From Wenyingzhuangia gilva (GTDB lineage: Bacteria > Bacteroidota > Bacteroidia > Flavobacteriales > Flavobacteriaceae): a stretch of DNA of 64,000 nt. This document shows positions 7,760-16,222 of this stretch, one piece after another. The notes beneath the pieces are model-generated. The model searched no databases. It was not told where the DNA came from and saw only the letters and a list, made by a program, of their open reading frames with translations. Position 1 is the stretch's first letter. Each line of letters begins with the position of its first letter. Location: NCBI RefSeq assembly GCF_030519655.1, contig NZ_JAUMIT010000002.1, positions 372,001 to 436,000 of the forward strand, in the 5' to 3' direction. The position numbers and the translations under genes were made by a program.

Positions 7760-8122
7760 TTAAATATCATCAAAATTAACTTCTGTGAAATCTGCAGTTG
7801 CCATGTTTTCATCATCGGCATCTTCTTCTTTCTTAAAGTCTTTTTGATGTCTTTCGCTAATAACTTCTTCACCTTTTTCGTTAATGATATAGTCTGTAGC
7901 TTGTTTTAATTGTTCCTGAAATTCAACAAAATCTTCTTTGTATAAATAAATTTTGTGTTTTTGGTAATGAAAAGATCCATCATCATGAGTAAATTTTTTA
8001 CTCTCGGTTACCGTTAAGTAATAATCTCCTGCTTTGGTAGCTCTTACATCAAAAAAATAGGTTCTTCTTCCTGCCCTCAAAATTTGAGAAAAAATTTCTT
8101 CTTGCCCTTCTCTTTCTTTCAT
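7760..8122 (-). CDS. DUF3276 protein, PUR-alpha-like nucleic-acid-binding fold
   Basis: A 120-residue acidic-tailed protein of the DUF3276 family, whose Borrelia member has the PUR repeat fold seen in eukaryotic PUR-alpha and binds nucleic acid. The PUR-type core is at about 9-75 (EIFSQILRAGRRTYFFDVRATKAGDYYLTVTESKK, shown here only by its ends EIFSQIL and LTVTESKK; Y/F-rich strands follow to KIYLYKEDF). Residues 85-120 are charged and probably disordered. It has its own promoter box. Its cellular role in Bacteroidota is not established to my knowledge. Confidence 0.8.
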   Translation of the reverse strand: MKEREGQEEIFSQILRAGRRTYFFDVRATKAGDYYLTVTESKKFTHDDGSFHYQKHKIYLYKEDFVEFQEQLKQATDYIINEKGEEVISERHQKDFKKEEDADDENMATADFTEVNFDDI

Positions 8123-8148
8123 TATTTAGCTAATTATTGTTATCTACT

Positions 8149-8156
8149 CAAATATA
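8149..8156 (-). promoter_or_regulatory. Promoter -7 box TATATTTG
   Basis: Perfect TAnnTTTG on the minus strand, 27 bases ahead of the DUF3276 start codon. Confidence 0.5.
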
Positions 8157-8179
8157 TAAAAATAATTATTTAGAGCACA

Positions 8180-9937
8180 TTATTCTATTTCTTTTTCTTG
8201 TAACTGTTGTTCGTACATATCGTGGAAAATTCCTTGTTGGTTTAATAGCTGAGAATGAGTTCCTTGTTGTACGATTTCACCATTATCTAACACAATAACT
8301 TTGTCTGCATTTTGAGCTGCACTAATTCTGTGACTCACAATTAACGTGGTATTGTTCTTACTAATAGATTTTAAGTTTCTTAAAATTTGTTCTTCCGTTT
8401 CGGTATCTACAGCAGATAAACAGTCATCAAAAATATAAATCTTAGGATTTTTAATAATCGCTCTGGCAATAGAAACTCTTTGTTTTTGTCCTCCTGATAA
8501 AGTAACCCCACGTTCACCTAAAATAGTATTGTATTTTTTGTTAAACGCAATAATATTATCGTGAACCACTGCTTTTTTAGCAGCCTCCATCATTTCTTCT
8601 TCTGTAGCGTCTTCTTTACCAAAACGAATGTTATTGGCAATGGTGTCAGAAAACAAGAAAGGATCTTGTGGTACAAAACCAATGTTGTTTCTTAGGTGGT
8701 AAAGATGATGTTCCTGAATAGGTTGTTCATCAATTTCAATAACACCTGTGGTTGCATCATATAATCTACTAACAAGATTTAAGATACTAGATTTTCCGGA
8801 TCCTGTTTTACCAATAATAGCAATGGTTTCTCCAGGATTTACTTCAAAAGAAATATTTTTTAGCGCTATAATATTAGTATCATCATAAGTAAGAGATACA
8901 TTTTTAAATTTAATAGCTCCTTTTATTTCAACTAAATTTTCATTCTGATTGGTGATTTCAGGTTCTTGTTTTAAAAACTCGTTGATTCTTTTTTGCGATG
9001 CTTCTGCTTCTTGTACGGTAGAAGTAACCCAACCCACAATAGCCACTGGCCATGTTAACATATTGGTATACATAATAAACTCAGCAATAACTCCAACGCT
9101 AATGTTTCCTTTAATATATTCCATTCCCCCCACATACAGTACAATAATGTTTGCAGTACCAATTAGTAAAATCATCAAAGGAAAAAAGAAAGCCTGAACT
9201 TTAAATAGACTAATGTTTTTCTGTTTGTTTTCTTCTGCAATATTAACAAAGTCATTACGAGAAATTCCTTCTATAGCATAAGATTTAATTACATTCATTC
9301 CAGAAAAAATTTCTTGAGTAAACGTAGTTAGTTTAGATAATTGTTGTTGAACAATGGTACTTCTTTTGTTGATGTTTTTACTTAATATGAAGATTGAAAT
9401 CGATAACAAAGGAAAAGGAATTAAAGTATAAAAGGTAAGTTTTATATCAATCTGAACCATTTTATAAATCGCCACAGAAAACATCACCAACATATTTATG
9501 GTGTACATAATGGCTGGTCCAACATACATTCTAACTTTTCCAACATCTTCACTAATACGGTTCATTAAATCTCCCGTACGATTCTTTTTATAAAAATTTA
9601 AGCTCAAACGTTGGTATTGTTGATAAACCTGATTTTTTAAATCATACTCCACCAATCTAGAAGTTACAATAATAGTTTGTCTCATTAAAAAAGTAAAGAA
9701 ACCAGATAGGGTGGCCAAACCAACAATTAATAAAATGTTGTGTAGTAATTCAGTTTCCACAGCAGCTAAGTCAGTTAGTTTTCCTTTGTGATAATCTGTG
9801 GCAGCATTTACAGAATTTTTAACAATCTCGGGTACTTTAACAGCTAAGTATCTTGAGGCTATGGAAATTAAGATACCTAATAACAAACGATATCTGTATT
9901 TATAAAAAAATTGATTGATATATTGTAATTCTTTCAT
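8180..9937 (-). CDS. ABC exporter half-transporter (MsbA-like) with degenerate Walker B
   Basis: A 585-residue membrane-ATPase fusion: six membrane segments in about residues 15-310, then an ATPase domain from about 340. Walker A GKTGSGKSS, Q-loop FVPQDPFLF, signature LSGGQKQRVSIARA, D-loop SAVD and switch His in VSHR are intact. The residue after Walker B is Asp not Glu (IYIFDDCLSAVD), the change seen in the weak site of heterodimeric exporters such as TM287/288. No partner half-transporter is adjacent, so it either pairs with a product encoded elsewhere or works as an impaired homodimer. The cargo (lipid, drug or peptide) is unknown. A TATCTTCG box at 9967-9974 (one mismatch) may be its promoter. 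Confidence 0.85.
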   Translation of the reverse strand: MKELQYINQFFYKYRYRLLLGILISIASRYLAVKVPEIVKNSVNAATDYHKGKLTDLAAVETELLHNILLIVGLATLSGFFTFLMRQTIIVTSRLVEYDLKNQVYQQYQRLSLNFYKKNRTGDLMNRISEDVGKVRMYVGPAIMYTINMLVMFSVAIYKMVQIDIKLTFYTLIPFPLLSISIFILSKNINKRSTIVQQQLSKLTTFTQEIFSGMNVIKSYAIEGISRNDFVNIAEENKQKNISLFKVQAFFFPLMILLIGTANIIVLYVGGMEYIKGNISVGVIAEFIMYTNMLTWPVAIVGWVTSTVQEAEASQKRINEFLKQEPEITNQNENLVEIKGAIKFKNVSLTYDDTNIIALKNISFEVNPGETIAIIGKTGSGKSSILNLVSRLYDATTGVIEIDEQPIQEHHLYHLRNNIGFVPQDPFLFSDTIANNIRFGKEDATEEEMMEAAKKAVVHDNIIAFNKKYNTILGERGVTLSGGQKQRVSIARAIIKNPKIYIFDDCLSAVDTETEEQILRNLKSISKNNTTLIVSHRISAAQNADKVIVLDNGEIVQQGTHSQLLNQQGIFHDMYEQQLQEKEIE

Positions 9938-10080
9938 AGGAAAGGGGAGTGCATTATTTACGGGTACGAAGATACTATATTCTTGTTATTAAACTAGGTC
10001 GATTTCATGTGGAAGCATTACACAAAATGTACCGAAGTAATATTTTTAACTTAATCTTTCAAAATAATTCAATTATGTAT

Positions 10081-10088
10081 TACTTTTG
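10081..10088 (+). promoter_or_regulatory. Promoter -7 box TACTTTTG for the nusB unit
   Basis: Perfect TAnnTTTG; a TTTC about 20 bases upstream may be the -33 element. It lies 28 bases before nusB. Confidence 0.55.
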
Positions 10089-10116
10089 CATACTCAAAAC
10101 TATAAGTTCTTTGTAA

Positions 10117-11055
10117 ATGATTAACAGAAGACATATTCGTGTAAAGGTGATGCAATCCGTTTACGCAATGATTCATGCCAAAAGTGATAATATTGTTAAA
10201 GAAGAAAAATTCTTGAGACAAAGTATTGATAAAATGTACGACTTGTACATCCTGTCTTTAGATATGTTGGTAAGGGTTAATCAAATAGCAGAAAAAACTT
10301 CAGAAATTTCTAAAAAGAAGTATTTTGTTACCAAAGAAGAATTAAATCCAAACCGAAAATTTATAGATAATAAAGTCATAAAAACTTTAAAAGAAAGTGT
10401 GTCTTTACAAAACTATATAGAAGAAAACAATTTAAACAATTGGTACTTAGATGATAAGTATGTTTCTATTGTTTACAACAACTTGTTGGCTAGTGATTTG
10501 TATAAAGATTATATGGCAGAAGAAGAAACTTCTTTTAAAAAAGATCAAAAATTTGCCATTAAGTTTTTTGCTGAATTTATTGCTCCTAATGAAAAATTGG
10601 CTGAATATTTTGAAGGGGAAAACATTAGCTGGGTAGATGATATTCCTTTTGTAAATACTTGGGTAGTAAAAACCTTACAAGAGTTAAAAGCTAAAGATGA
10701 TTTTATTATTGGTAGACTTTATAAGAATAGTGATGATGAGGCATTTGCTTCAGAATTGTTTAAAAAAACTGTTTTAAATTTACCAAAGTTTGAAGAAGAA
10801 GTAGCTGATAAAACACCAAACTGGGAAACAGATCGTATTGCAGATTTAGATATGATTTTGATTAAAATGGCTATTTGCGAATTTTTAAAGTTCCCATCAA
10901 TACCAGTAAAAGCAACCATAAACGAATATTTAGAAATAGCTAAAGATTACTCAACAGAAAAAAGTAGTACGTTTATCAATGGTGTTTTAGATAAAATTTG
11001 GAAAGATTTTCAAGAAACAAATAGATTAAATAAAATTGGTAGAGGAACTTTGTAG
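10117..11055 (+). CDS. nusB: Transcription antitermination factor NusB with large internal insertion
   Basis: A 312-residue protein whose two ends are NusB: the arginine-rich RNA-binding start (NRRHIRVKVMQSVYAM) and the C-terminal bundle (DLDMILIKMAICEFLKFPS, then KATINEYLEIAKDYSTEKS and FINGVLDKI). Escherichia coli NusB has 139 residues. The additional roughly 170 residues (about 35-225) lie in the middle of the fold, are helical and charged and have no recognised function. NusB with NusE/S10 binds boxA RNA for rRNA antitermination. It heads the unit nusB-yajC-ybbR-coaE, with yajC starting 68 bases downstream. Expanded NusB is usual in this phylum as far as I recall. Confidence 0.9.
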   Translation: MINRRHIRVKVMQSVYAMIHAKSDNIVKEEKFLRQSIDKMYDLYILSLDMLVRVNQIAEKTSEISKKKYFVTKEELNPNRKFIDNKVIKTLKESVSLQNYIEENNLNNWYLDDKYVSIVYNNLLASDLYKDYMAEEETSFKKDQKFAIKFFAEFIAPNEKLAEYFEGENISWVDDIPFVNTWVVKTLQELKAKDDFIIGRLYKNSDDEAFASELFKKTVLNLPKFEEEVADKTPNWETDRIADLDMILIKMAICEFLKFPSIPVKATINEYLEIAKDYSTEKSSTFINGVLDKIWKDFQETNRLNKIGRGTL

Positions 11056-11123
11056 TAAAGAAACAAACTCATAAGTTTACTGTAAATTTTTAAAGATATA
11101 AATTAATCAACAAATAGTTTAAA

Positions 11124-11417
11124 ATGATAGCATTACAAGAAGGAGCCATGAGCCCAATGTTTTTAGTTATAATGGTAATTTTCGTAGTATTTTTTATGAT
11201 CATTCCACAAGTAAGAAGAAGCAGAAACGAAAAGAAATTTAAAGAAACTTTGGTAAAAGGAACTAAAGTAGTAACTACTGGAGGAATTCATGGGAAATTA
11301 GTAGAAGTGAATGAAGGTACCGTAATGATTGAAACCAATGCTGGTAAATTGTTAATGGAAAAAACAGCCATATCTATGGAGTTAACAAAAAAATACAATC
11401 TTCCTGAAAAAAAATAA
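11124..11417 (+). CDS. yajC: Preprotein translocase subunit YajC
   Basis: A 97-residue single-pass membrane protein: transmembrane helix at about 10-30 (MFLVIMVIFVVFFMIIP) followed by a cytoplasmic basic domain with the family segment GTKVVTTGGIHGKLVEV. YajC associates with SecDF and the holotranslocon. A terminator-like hairpin follows at 11440-11471, so expression of the genes downstream may be partly uncoupled. Confidence 0.92.
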   Translation: MIALQEGAMSPMFLVIMVIFVVFFMIIPQVRRSRNEKKFKETLVKGTKVVTTGGIHGKLVEVNEGTVMIETNAGKLLMEKTAISMELTKKYNLPEKK

Positions 11418-11439
11418 TTTTTTAGAAAAGTCATAAATT

Positions 11440-11471
11440 AAACACCTTTAGAGAAATCTAAAGGTGTTTTT
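11440..11471 (+). terminator. Intrinsic terminator after yajC
   Basis: Arm AAACACCTTTAGA pairs with TCTAAAGGTGTTT over a GAAA loop, then T5. Confidence 0.85.
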
Positions 11472-11521
11472 GTTTGTAATAAAAGTACTTTGTTTGGCTT
11501 TCATTTCCTATTTTAGCTACT

Positions 11522-12475
11522 ATGAAGAAAAATAAAAAACAAACTATTTTTAAATTCAATAAAAAGCGAGACTCTGTGTTTTTAATATTTGTTTTAGGAA
11601 CTTTTGTTTTTTGGTTTCTTAATAAATTATCAAAAGAATACAGTCAGGTAATTTATTATCCCATTCATTATTCTTCATTGTCAAAAGAATACGTATTTCA
11701 AGAAAACCCACCAAAAGAGTTAGGGTTTAGAATAAAAGCCAATGGTTTTTATTTTTTAGGAGCAGCGTTTAATAAGTCAGAAATTGATGTTTCGGTAAAA
11801 CATTTAAAAAGAAAAAATAGGTACGACTATTACTTGGTTAACGATGATTTAAAAAAACAAGTAAGAAATTCTATCAAAGAAAATATTACCTTGGTTGATG
11901 TGATTTCAGATACCTTATTTGTGAAATTAGGAAAGAGAAGTTTTAAGAAAGTTCCAGTGGTACCAAATATTAATATAGGATATCATTTAGGATATAAATC
12001 TTTTTCAGGAAACGTAATTGCTCCAGATTCTATACAAATTTCAGGACCAGAGATGCAGGTAGCTAAAATTGATAAAATAGCTTTAGAGTCATTTAAAAAA
12101 ATGAATATTCAAGAATCTTTAAATGAAGAGATTGCTATTGTAAAGCCCAACATTCCAAAAATTACTTACTCAACTGAGAAAGTAACTTTAAAAGTAGAGG
12201 TTGAAAAAATTACAGAAAAAACATTAACAGTTCCCGTGCAAATTATCAATGCTCCAAGCAATGGTGAAATTGTGGTTTATCCTAAAAAAATAGAATTAAG
12301 CTGTTTGGTAAGATTGTCTCAGTTTAATGAAGTAAAAGCTTCTGAATTTTTAGTAGTTTGTGATTATAACAAAAGAACAAGCAAACATATGAAGCCTGAA
12401 ATAAGACAAAAACCCACCATGGTTTCTTCTGTTAAATTAAATATTGATGAAGTGGAATATTTAATTCTAAAATAA
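11522..12475 (+). CDS. YbbR-like domain protein
   Basis: A 317-residue protein with a single N-terminal membrane anchor (about 20-38, VFLIFVLGTFVFWFLN) and an extracytoplasmic part made of YbbR-like beta repeats (for example FSGNVIAPDSIQISGPEMQV with the typical P..V.V.GP pattern, and EKTLTVPVQIINAPSNG). In Firmicutes the YbbR protein CdaR regulates the cyclic di-AMP synthase CdaA, whose gene is usually adjacent; here no cdaA is present, so that role cannot be assumed. The stop codon directly abuts the ATG of coaE. Confidence 0.8.
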   Translation: MKKNKKQTIFKFNKKRDSVFLIFVLGTFVFWFLNKLSKEYSQVIYYPIHYSSLSKEYVFQENPPKELGFRIKANGFYFLGAAFNKSEIDVSVKHLKRKNRYDYYLVNDDLKKQVRNSIKENITLVDVISDTLFVKLGKRSFKKVPVVPNINIGYHLGYKSFSGNVIAPDSIQISGPEMQVAKIDKIALESFKKMNIQESLNEEIAIVKPNIPKITYSTEKVTLKVEVEKITEKTLTVPVQIINAPSNGEIVVYPKKIELSCLVRLSQFNEVKASEFLVVCDYNKRTSKHMKPEIRQKPTMVSSVKLNIDEVEYLILK

Positions 12476-13063
12476 ATGATTGTAGGATTAACAGGAGGTA
12501 TAGGAAGTGGTAAAAGTACTGTGTTAAAAATGTTTGAATCTTTAGGGGTTCCAATATATCAGGCAGATATTGAAGCTAAAAACATTATGGTTCACTCTCA
12601 AGAGGTTAAAAAAAAGATCATTCATTTGTTAGGAGATGAATCTTATCAAAATGATGAGTTAAACAGAACTTACATAGCACAAAAAGTATTTAATAACAAA
12701 GAATTATTAGCATCATTAAATGCTATTGTTCATCCTGCTGTTTACAAACATTTTAAAAATTTTGTTGCAAAGCAAACCGCTCCATATTTGGTCTATGAAA
12801 ATGCTATTTTATACGAGAATAAAAGTGAGCATCTTTGCGATAAAGTTATAGTGGTAACAGCAGATTTAGAAGACAGGATTTCTAGGGTGATGAAAAGAGA
12901 CAAAGTAGATAGAGAAGCTGTATTGGCTAGAATGAACAATCAATGGTGTCAAGAAGATAAAATTAAAAAAGCTGATTTTGTGATTCATAATAGTAATTTA
13001 GACGAACTAGCTAAAGAAGTAGCAGTAGTACATAATCAATTATTAAAGGCGAATGAGTTTTAG
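12476..13063 (+). CDS. coaE: Dephospho-CoA kinase
   Basis: A 195-residue P-loop kinase that phosphorylates the ribose 3-prime hydroxyl of dephospho-CoA, the last step of CoA synthesis. Seen: P-loop GLTGGIGSGKST (4-15), QADIEAK after it, LNAIVHPAVYKHF in the CoA-binding region, the lid RVMKRDKVDREAVLARM and the terminal ADFVIHNS. The start is fixed by the immediately preceding stop of ybbR. The length is normal for the family. Confidence 0.95.
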   Translation: MIVGLTGGIGSGKSTVLKMFESLGVPIYQADIEAKNIMVHSQEVKKKIIHLLGDESYQNDELNRTYIAQKVFNNKELLASLNAIVHPAVYKHFKNFVAKQTAPYLVYENAILYENKSEHLCDKVIVVTADLEDRISRVMKRDKVDREAVLARMNNQWCQEDKIKKADFVIHNSNLDELAKEVAVVHNQLLKANEF

Positions 13064-13109
13064 ATAAAATCTAAAATTAGATTATGCATAAATATTAAAA
13101 TCAACCGTT

Positions 13110-13117
13110 TATATTTG
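13110..13117 (+). promoter_or_regulatory. Promoter -7 box TATATTTG for porQ-cmk
   Basis: Perfect TAnnTTTG, 21 bases before the porQ ATG; the -33 element is not clear. Confidence 0.5.
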
Positions 13118-13138
13118 CTCACGAAGAAGTATTAAAGA

Positions 13139-14146
13139 ATGAAGTATATAATTTTTCTGTTTTCTGCATTAATATCAAGCAGTCTGTTTTCGCAAACTGG
13201 AGGTGAGACTTTATATTCTTTTTTGAATATTCCCACTTCTGCCAAGCAAGTTGCTTTGGGTGGAGTGACTTTAACTTCTAGAGATGATGTTTCTCAAACT
13301 TTGTGGAATCCATCATCGGTAAACTTAAAAATGGAGAATGATTTATCTTTAAATTATATCAAATATATTTCAGGAATCAATGTAGGATCACTTTCTTATG
13401 CAAAATCCATCAATCCTTCATATGGAACCGCATTTTTTGGTGTTCAATATTTTGACTATGGTGATTTAGAAAGAACAGATGCCAGTGGACCAACTGTTTT
13501 GGGAGTGTTTTCGGCAAGAGATCTTTCTTTTAATTTAGGATATGGATATACTTTTCAATCTGTTTCTTTTGGAGCTTCATTAAAATATATTTCCTCTAAA
13601 ATAGATACCTATACCTCGTCTGCTCTTTTATATGATTTAGGAATTACTTACATACATCCTACCAAACCATTGGTGATGTCTTTAGTGTTAAGAAACTCAG
13701 GAAATCAATTAACTCAATTTATAGACGATAAAGAACCTGTAAACAACAATGTCATATTTGCTATTGAATATAGGTTAGAGCATGTTCCTATTAAAGTATA
13801 TGGAGCTATTGATGAATTGAATAATTGGAATATTAGTGAGCCAAATCCATCAAGATCAAAAACAGATTTAGAAAACAATGTTACCCCCGAAACAATTAGT
13901 GATATTAATAATGCTTTAAGACATGTTTCCATAGGTGCTGAGTTATGGCCAGAAAAAATGATTAATGTTAGAATAGGATATAATCACCGTAGATCTCAAG
14001 AATATCAATTAAACGAAGTAAGAACAGGAGCAGGATTGTCTTATGGTTTCGGTTTCAATACTAAATTTTTAAGATTTGATTATGCTTATGCTAAATTTCA
14101 AGAAGGAGCAAAGTATAGCACTTTTGGATTAACTGTACATTTATAA
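13139..14146 (+). CDS. porQ: Type IX secretion system outer-membrane protein PorQ
   Basis: A 335-residue predicted outer-membrane beta-barrel of the PorQ/PorV group. It has a signal peptide (1-18, ending SSSLFSQ) and the family opening GGETLYSFLNIPTSAKQVALGG, then alternating amphipathic strands to an aromatic-rich end (FGLTVHL). PorQ is an accessory T9SS component; in Porphyromonas it is reported with the attachment complex. The cmk gene begins three bases after the stop, the same porQ-cmk order I recall from other Flavobacteriaceae. The subtilase at 26533 is a likely client of this system. Confidence 0.88.
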   Translation: MKYIIFLFSALISSSLFSQTGGETLYSFLNIPTSAKQVALGGVTLTSRDDVSQTLWNPSSVNLKMENDLSLNYIKYISGINVGSLSYAKSINPSYGTAFFGVQYFDYGDLERTDASGPTVLGVFSARDLSFNLGYGYTFQSVSFGASLKYISSKIDTYTSSALLYDLGITYIHPTKPLVMSLVLRNSGNQLTQFIDDKEPVNNNVIFAIEYRLEHVPIKVYGAIDELNNWNISEPNPSRSKTDLENNVTPETISDINNALRHVSIGAELWPEKMINVRIGYNHRRSQEYQLNEVRTGAGLSYGFGFNTKFLRFDYAYAKFQEGAKYSTFGLTVHL

Positions 14147-14149
14147 TAT

Positions 14150-14839
14150 ATGACATCAAAAATAACCATTGCTATTGATGGATTTTCATCAACAGGAAAA
14201 AGTACTGTAGCCAAACAATTGGCAAAAGAATTAGGGTATATTTATGTAGATACTGGAGCGATGTATAGAACTGTAGCTTTATATGCATTACAAAATAATT
14301 TTGCTAAGCAAGGTGAAGTAGATGCTGAGAAGTTGATAGAAAATTTAGATAAAGTAAATATAGACTTTAAGTACAATGCTCAACTAGGTTTTTCGGAAGT
14401 ATATTTAAACGGCGTAAATGTTGAAACTGAAATTAGAGGAATGGAAGTTTCTTCATATGTAAGTAAAGTAGCTTCTATTTCTGCAGTAAGACAAAAATTA
14501 GTAGCTCTTCAGCAAGAGATGGGTAAAGCCAAAGGGATTGTAATGGATGGTAGAGATATTGGTACGGTGGTGTTTCCAAATGCTGAGTTAAAATTATTTA
14601 TGACCGCTTCGGCAGAAACCAGAGCACAACGCAGGTTTGATGAACTACAAGCCAAAGGAAATACAGAGGTTTCTTATAAAGAAGTATTCAACAATGTTTT
14701 AGAACGTGATACTTTAGATACCACAAGAGCAGATTCGCCTTTAGAAATGGCAAAAGATGCTGTTGAAATAGACAATTCAAACCTATCTAGAAAAGAACAG
14801 TTTGATAAAATTTTATTGTTGGTAAACGCTAAGCTTTAA
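14150..14839 (+). CDS. cmk: Cytidylate kinase
   Basis: A 229-residue (d)CMP kinase that makes CDP for RNA, DNA and lipid precursors. P-loop AIDGFSSTGKST (8-19), YVDTGAMYR, the NMP-binding insert with EIRGMEVSSYVSKVASI, VMDGRDIGTVVFP, and the lid containing RRFDELQ...ERDTLDTTRADSPL. It is coupled to porQ. Its last four bases overlap the tail of the convergent queE gene, so no terminator separates them. Confidence 0.95.
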   Translation: MTSKITIAIDGFSSTGKSTVAKQLAKELGYIYVDTGAMYRTVALYALQNNFAKQGEVDAEKLIENLDKVNIDFKYNAQLGFSEVYLNGVNVETEIRGMEVSSYVSKVASISAVRQKLVALQQEMGKAKGIVMDGRDIGTVVFPNAELKLFMTASAETRAQRRFDELQAKGNTEVSYKEVFNNVLERDTLDTTRADSPLEMAKDAVEIDNSNLSRKEQFDKILLLVNAKL

Positions 14840-15462
14840 GGAATATTTAAATACTTATGAGTTTGTAAAGAAATTTTCCATTTAGGATTTTTCATTACAT
14901 AATCTACAATCATAGGAGTCATCAATTCTTTTTTACTCCATTCAGGTTGTAAGTACAATCCACATTTATCAGAAACTTTAGCCGCTTGTTGCTCAGCAAA
15001 TTCAAAATCACTCTTGTTGTGAATAATCATTTTTAGTTCATGTGCTTCAGAATAAATTCCCTCTAAAGGTAATTTTGTTTTTTTAGGCGATAAACAAATC
15101 CAGTTCCATTGTCCACTTAATGGATAAGCACCAGAAGTTTCAATATGTGTTTGTAATCCTTGATTTTGCAAAGAGGAAGTTAAATATTGCATGTCCCACA
15201 TTAAAGGTTCACCACCAGTAATCACAATAGTTTTATAAGGACTAGCATTTTTAACAATTAAATCAGCATGTGTTGGCGGGTGTAAATTTGCATCCCAACT
15301 TTCTTTTACATCACACCAATGGCAACCAACATCACAACCACCTACTCTAATAAAGTAAGCAGCAGTACCTGTGTGCGCACCTTCTCCTTGAATGGTGTAG
15401 AACTCTTCCATTAAAGGAAGCATAACACCTTTGTTTACAAGTTCTTTAGTTTTGTTGTCCAT
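14836..15462 (-). CDS. queE: 7-carboxy-7-deazaguanine synthase (QueE)
   Basis: A 208-residue radical SAM enzyme that contracts 6-carboxytetrahydropterin to CDG in queuosine/7-deazaguanine synthesis. Seen: EEFYTIQGEGAHTGT at the N-terminus, the cluster motif CDVGCHWC (Cys-x3-Cys-x2-Cys), TGGEPLMW, and LSPKK and HIETSGAYP in substrate binding. I choose the internal ATG (MDNKTKEL) because an upstream in-frame ATG at 15483 would place the start codon inside the promoter box at 15481-15488. The C-terminus (LQTHKYLNIP) is the family ending. Other que genes are not nearby. Confidence 0.93.
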   Translation of the reverse strand: MDNKTKELVNKGVMLPLMEEFYTIQGEGAHTGTAAYFIRVGGCDVGCHWCDVKESWDANLHPPTHADLIVKNASPYKTIVITGGEPLMWDMQYLTSSLQNQGLQTHIETSGAYPLSGQWNWICLSPKKTKLPLEGIYSEAHELKMIIHNKSDFEFAEQQAAKVSDKCGLYLQPEWSKKELMTPMIVDYVMKNPKWKISLQTHKYLNIP

Positions 15463-15480
15463 TGGGTTTGTTTTGGTGCG

Positions 15481-15488
15481 CAAAGATA
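15481..15488 (-). promoter_or_regulatory. Promoter -7 box TATCTTTG for queE
   Basis: Perfect TAnnTTTG on the minus strand, 18 bases before the preferred queE start. Confidence 0.6.
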
Positions 15489-15586
15489 CAAGAAAATAAA
15501 GAATATAAATTAATTGTTGTTCAAAGCTTTTGTGATCGATATCCTGATGGATTTGTGTAACTTAGTACTTTAAATTTTTAAACTAT

Positions 15587-16150
15587 ATGAAAAGAGTATT
15601 TGCCCTGTTGGTAGTGATTGTAATGGCAGTTTCGTGCCAGTCAAAAGACACTACTATTGCTTTACACAAAGTTGGACCTATTACTAATACGACAAGTGTT
15701 AAAGAATTACCTAATTTATTTAAGAATGATTCTATTGTTTCTAGATTAAGCGAAGGAGATTTAGGAAACATGAACGATTACATTGGAGATAATGATACTT
15801 ATTTGGTTTATCAAAAAGGAGGGAAGTTGTTATTATCTATATCACCTATTAATCCTTTAGATAGTGTTTCTAAAATTAAGAGTGTTACGGTTTTTAGTGA
15901 TGAATTTAAAACAAAGCAGTCTGTAGGTTTGGGATCTACTTTTAATGATTTAAATGTGAATCATACCATAGAAAAATTAGAAGCAAGTTTTAAATTGATT
16001 ACAGTTTTTGTAAAAGACATTAATGCTACTTTTACTATTGATAAAGAAGATGTTGGTATTAAAGTTTTTACATTGGGGAATATTGATAAAAATCAAATAC
16101 CAGAGAGCTCAAAATTTACATCATTTACGGTTTGGTTTGATCAGGAATAG
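15587..16150 (+). CDS. Uncharacterised lipoprotein
   Basis: A 187-residue protein with a lipoprotein signal (VIVMAVSC at 10-17, Cys17) and a beta-rich body of about 165 residues. No catalytic motif or known domain is recognised. Residues 40-80 (ELPNLFKNDSIVSRL then NDTYLVYQKGG) and the segment KQSVGLGSTFNDLNVNHTIEKL suggest a small folded domain rather than a repeat. It stands alone between queE and a strong bidirectional terminator, so context gives no clue. Envelope location is inferred from the lipobox. Confidence 0.7.
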   Translation: MKRVFALLVVIVMAVSCQSKDTTIALHKVGPITNTTSVKELPNLFKNDSIVSRLSEGDLGNMNDYIGDNDTYLVYQKGGKLLLSISPINPLDSVSKIKSVTVFSDEFKTKQSVGLGSTFNDLNVNHTIEKLEASFKLITVFVKDINATFTIDKEDVGIKVFTLGNIDKNQIPESSKFTSFTVWFDQE

Positions 16151-16167
16151 TGTTCTTATAAAACCAT

Positions 16168-16201
16168 AAAAAAGGCATCCTAAATTTAGGATGCCTTTTT
16201 T
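16168..16201. terminator. Bidirectional intrinsic terminator
   Basis: Perfect palindrome with arm AGGCATCCTAAA between A6 and T6, shared by the convergent lipoprotein gene and folD. Confidence 0.9.
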
Positions 16202-16222
16202 ATGATATAAGGTCTTGAATAA

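Noticed and set aside
11522-12475. Cyclic di-AMP regulator CdaR
   Set aside because: YbbR repeats are present but cdaA and glmM are not adjacent, so the specific role is unsupported.
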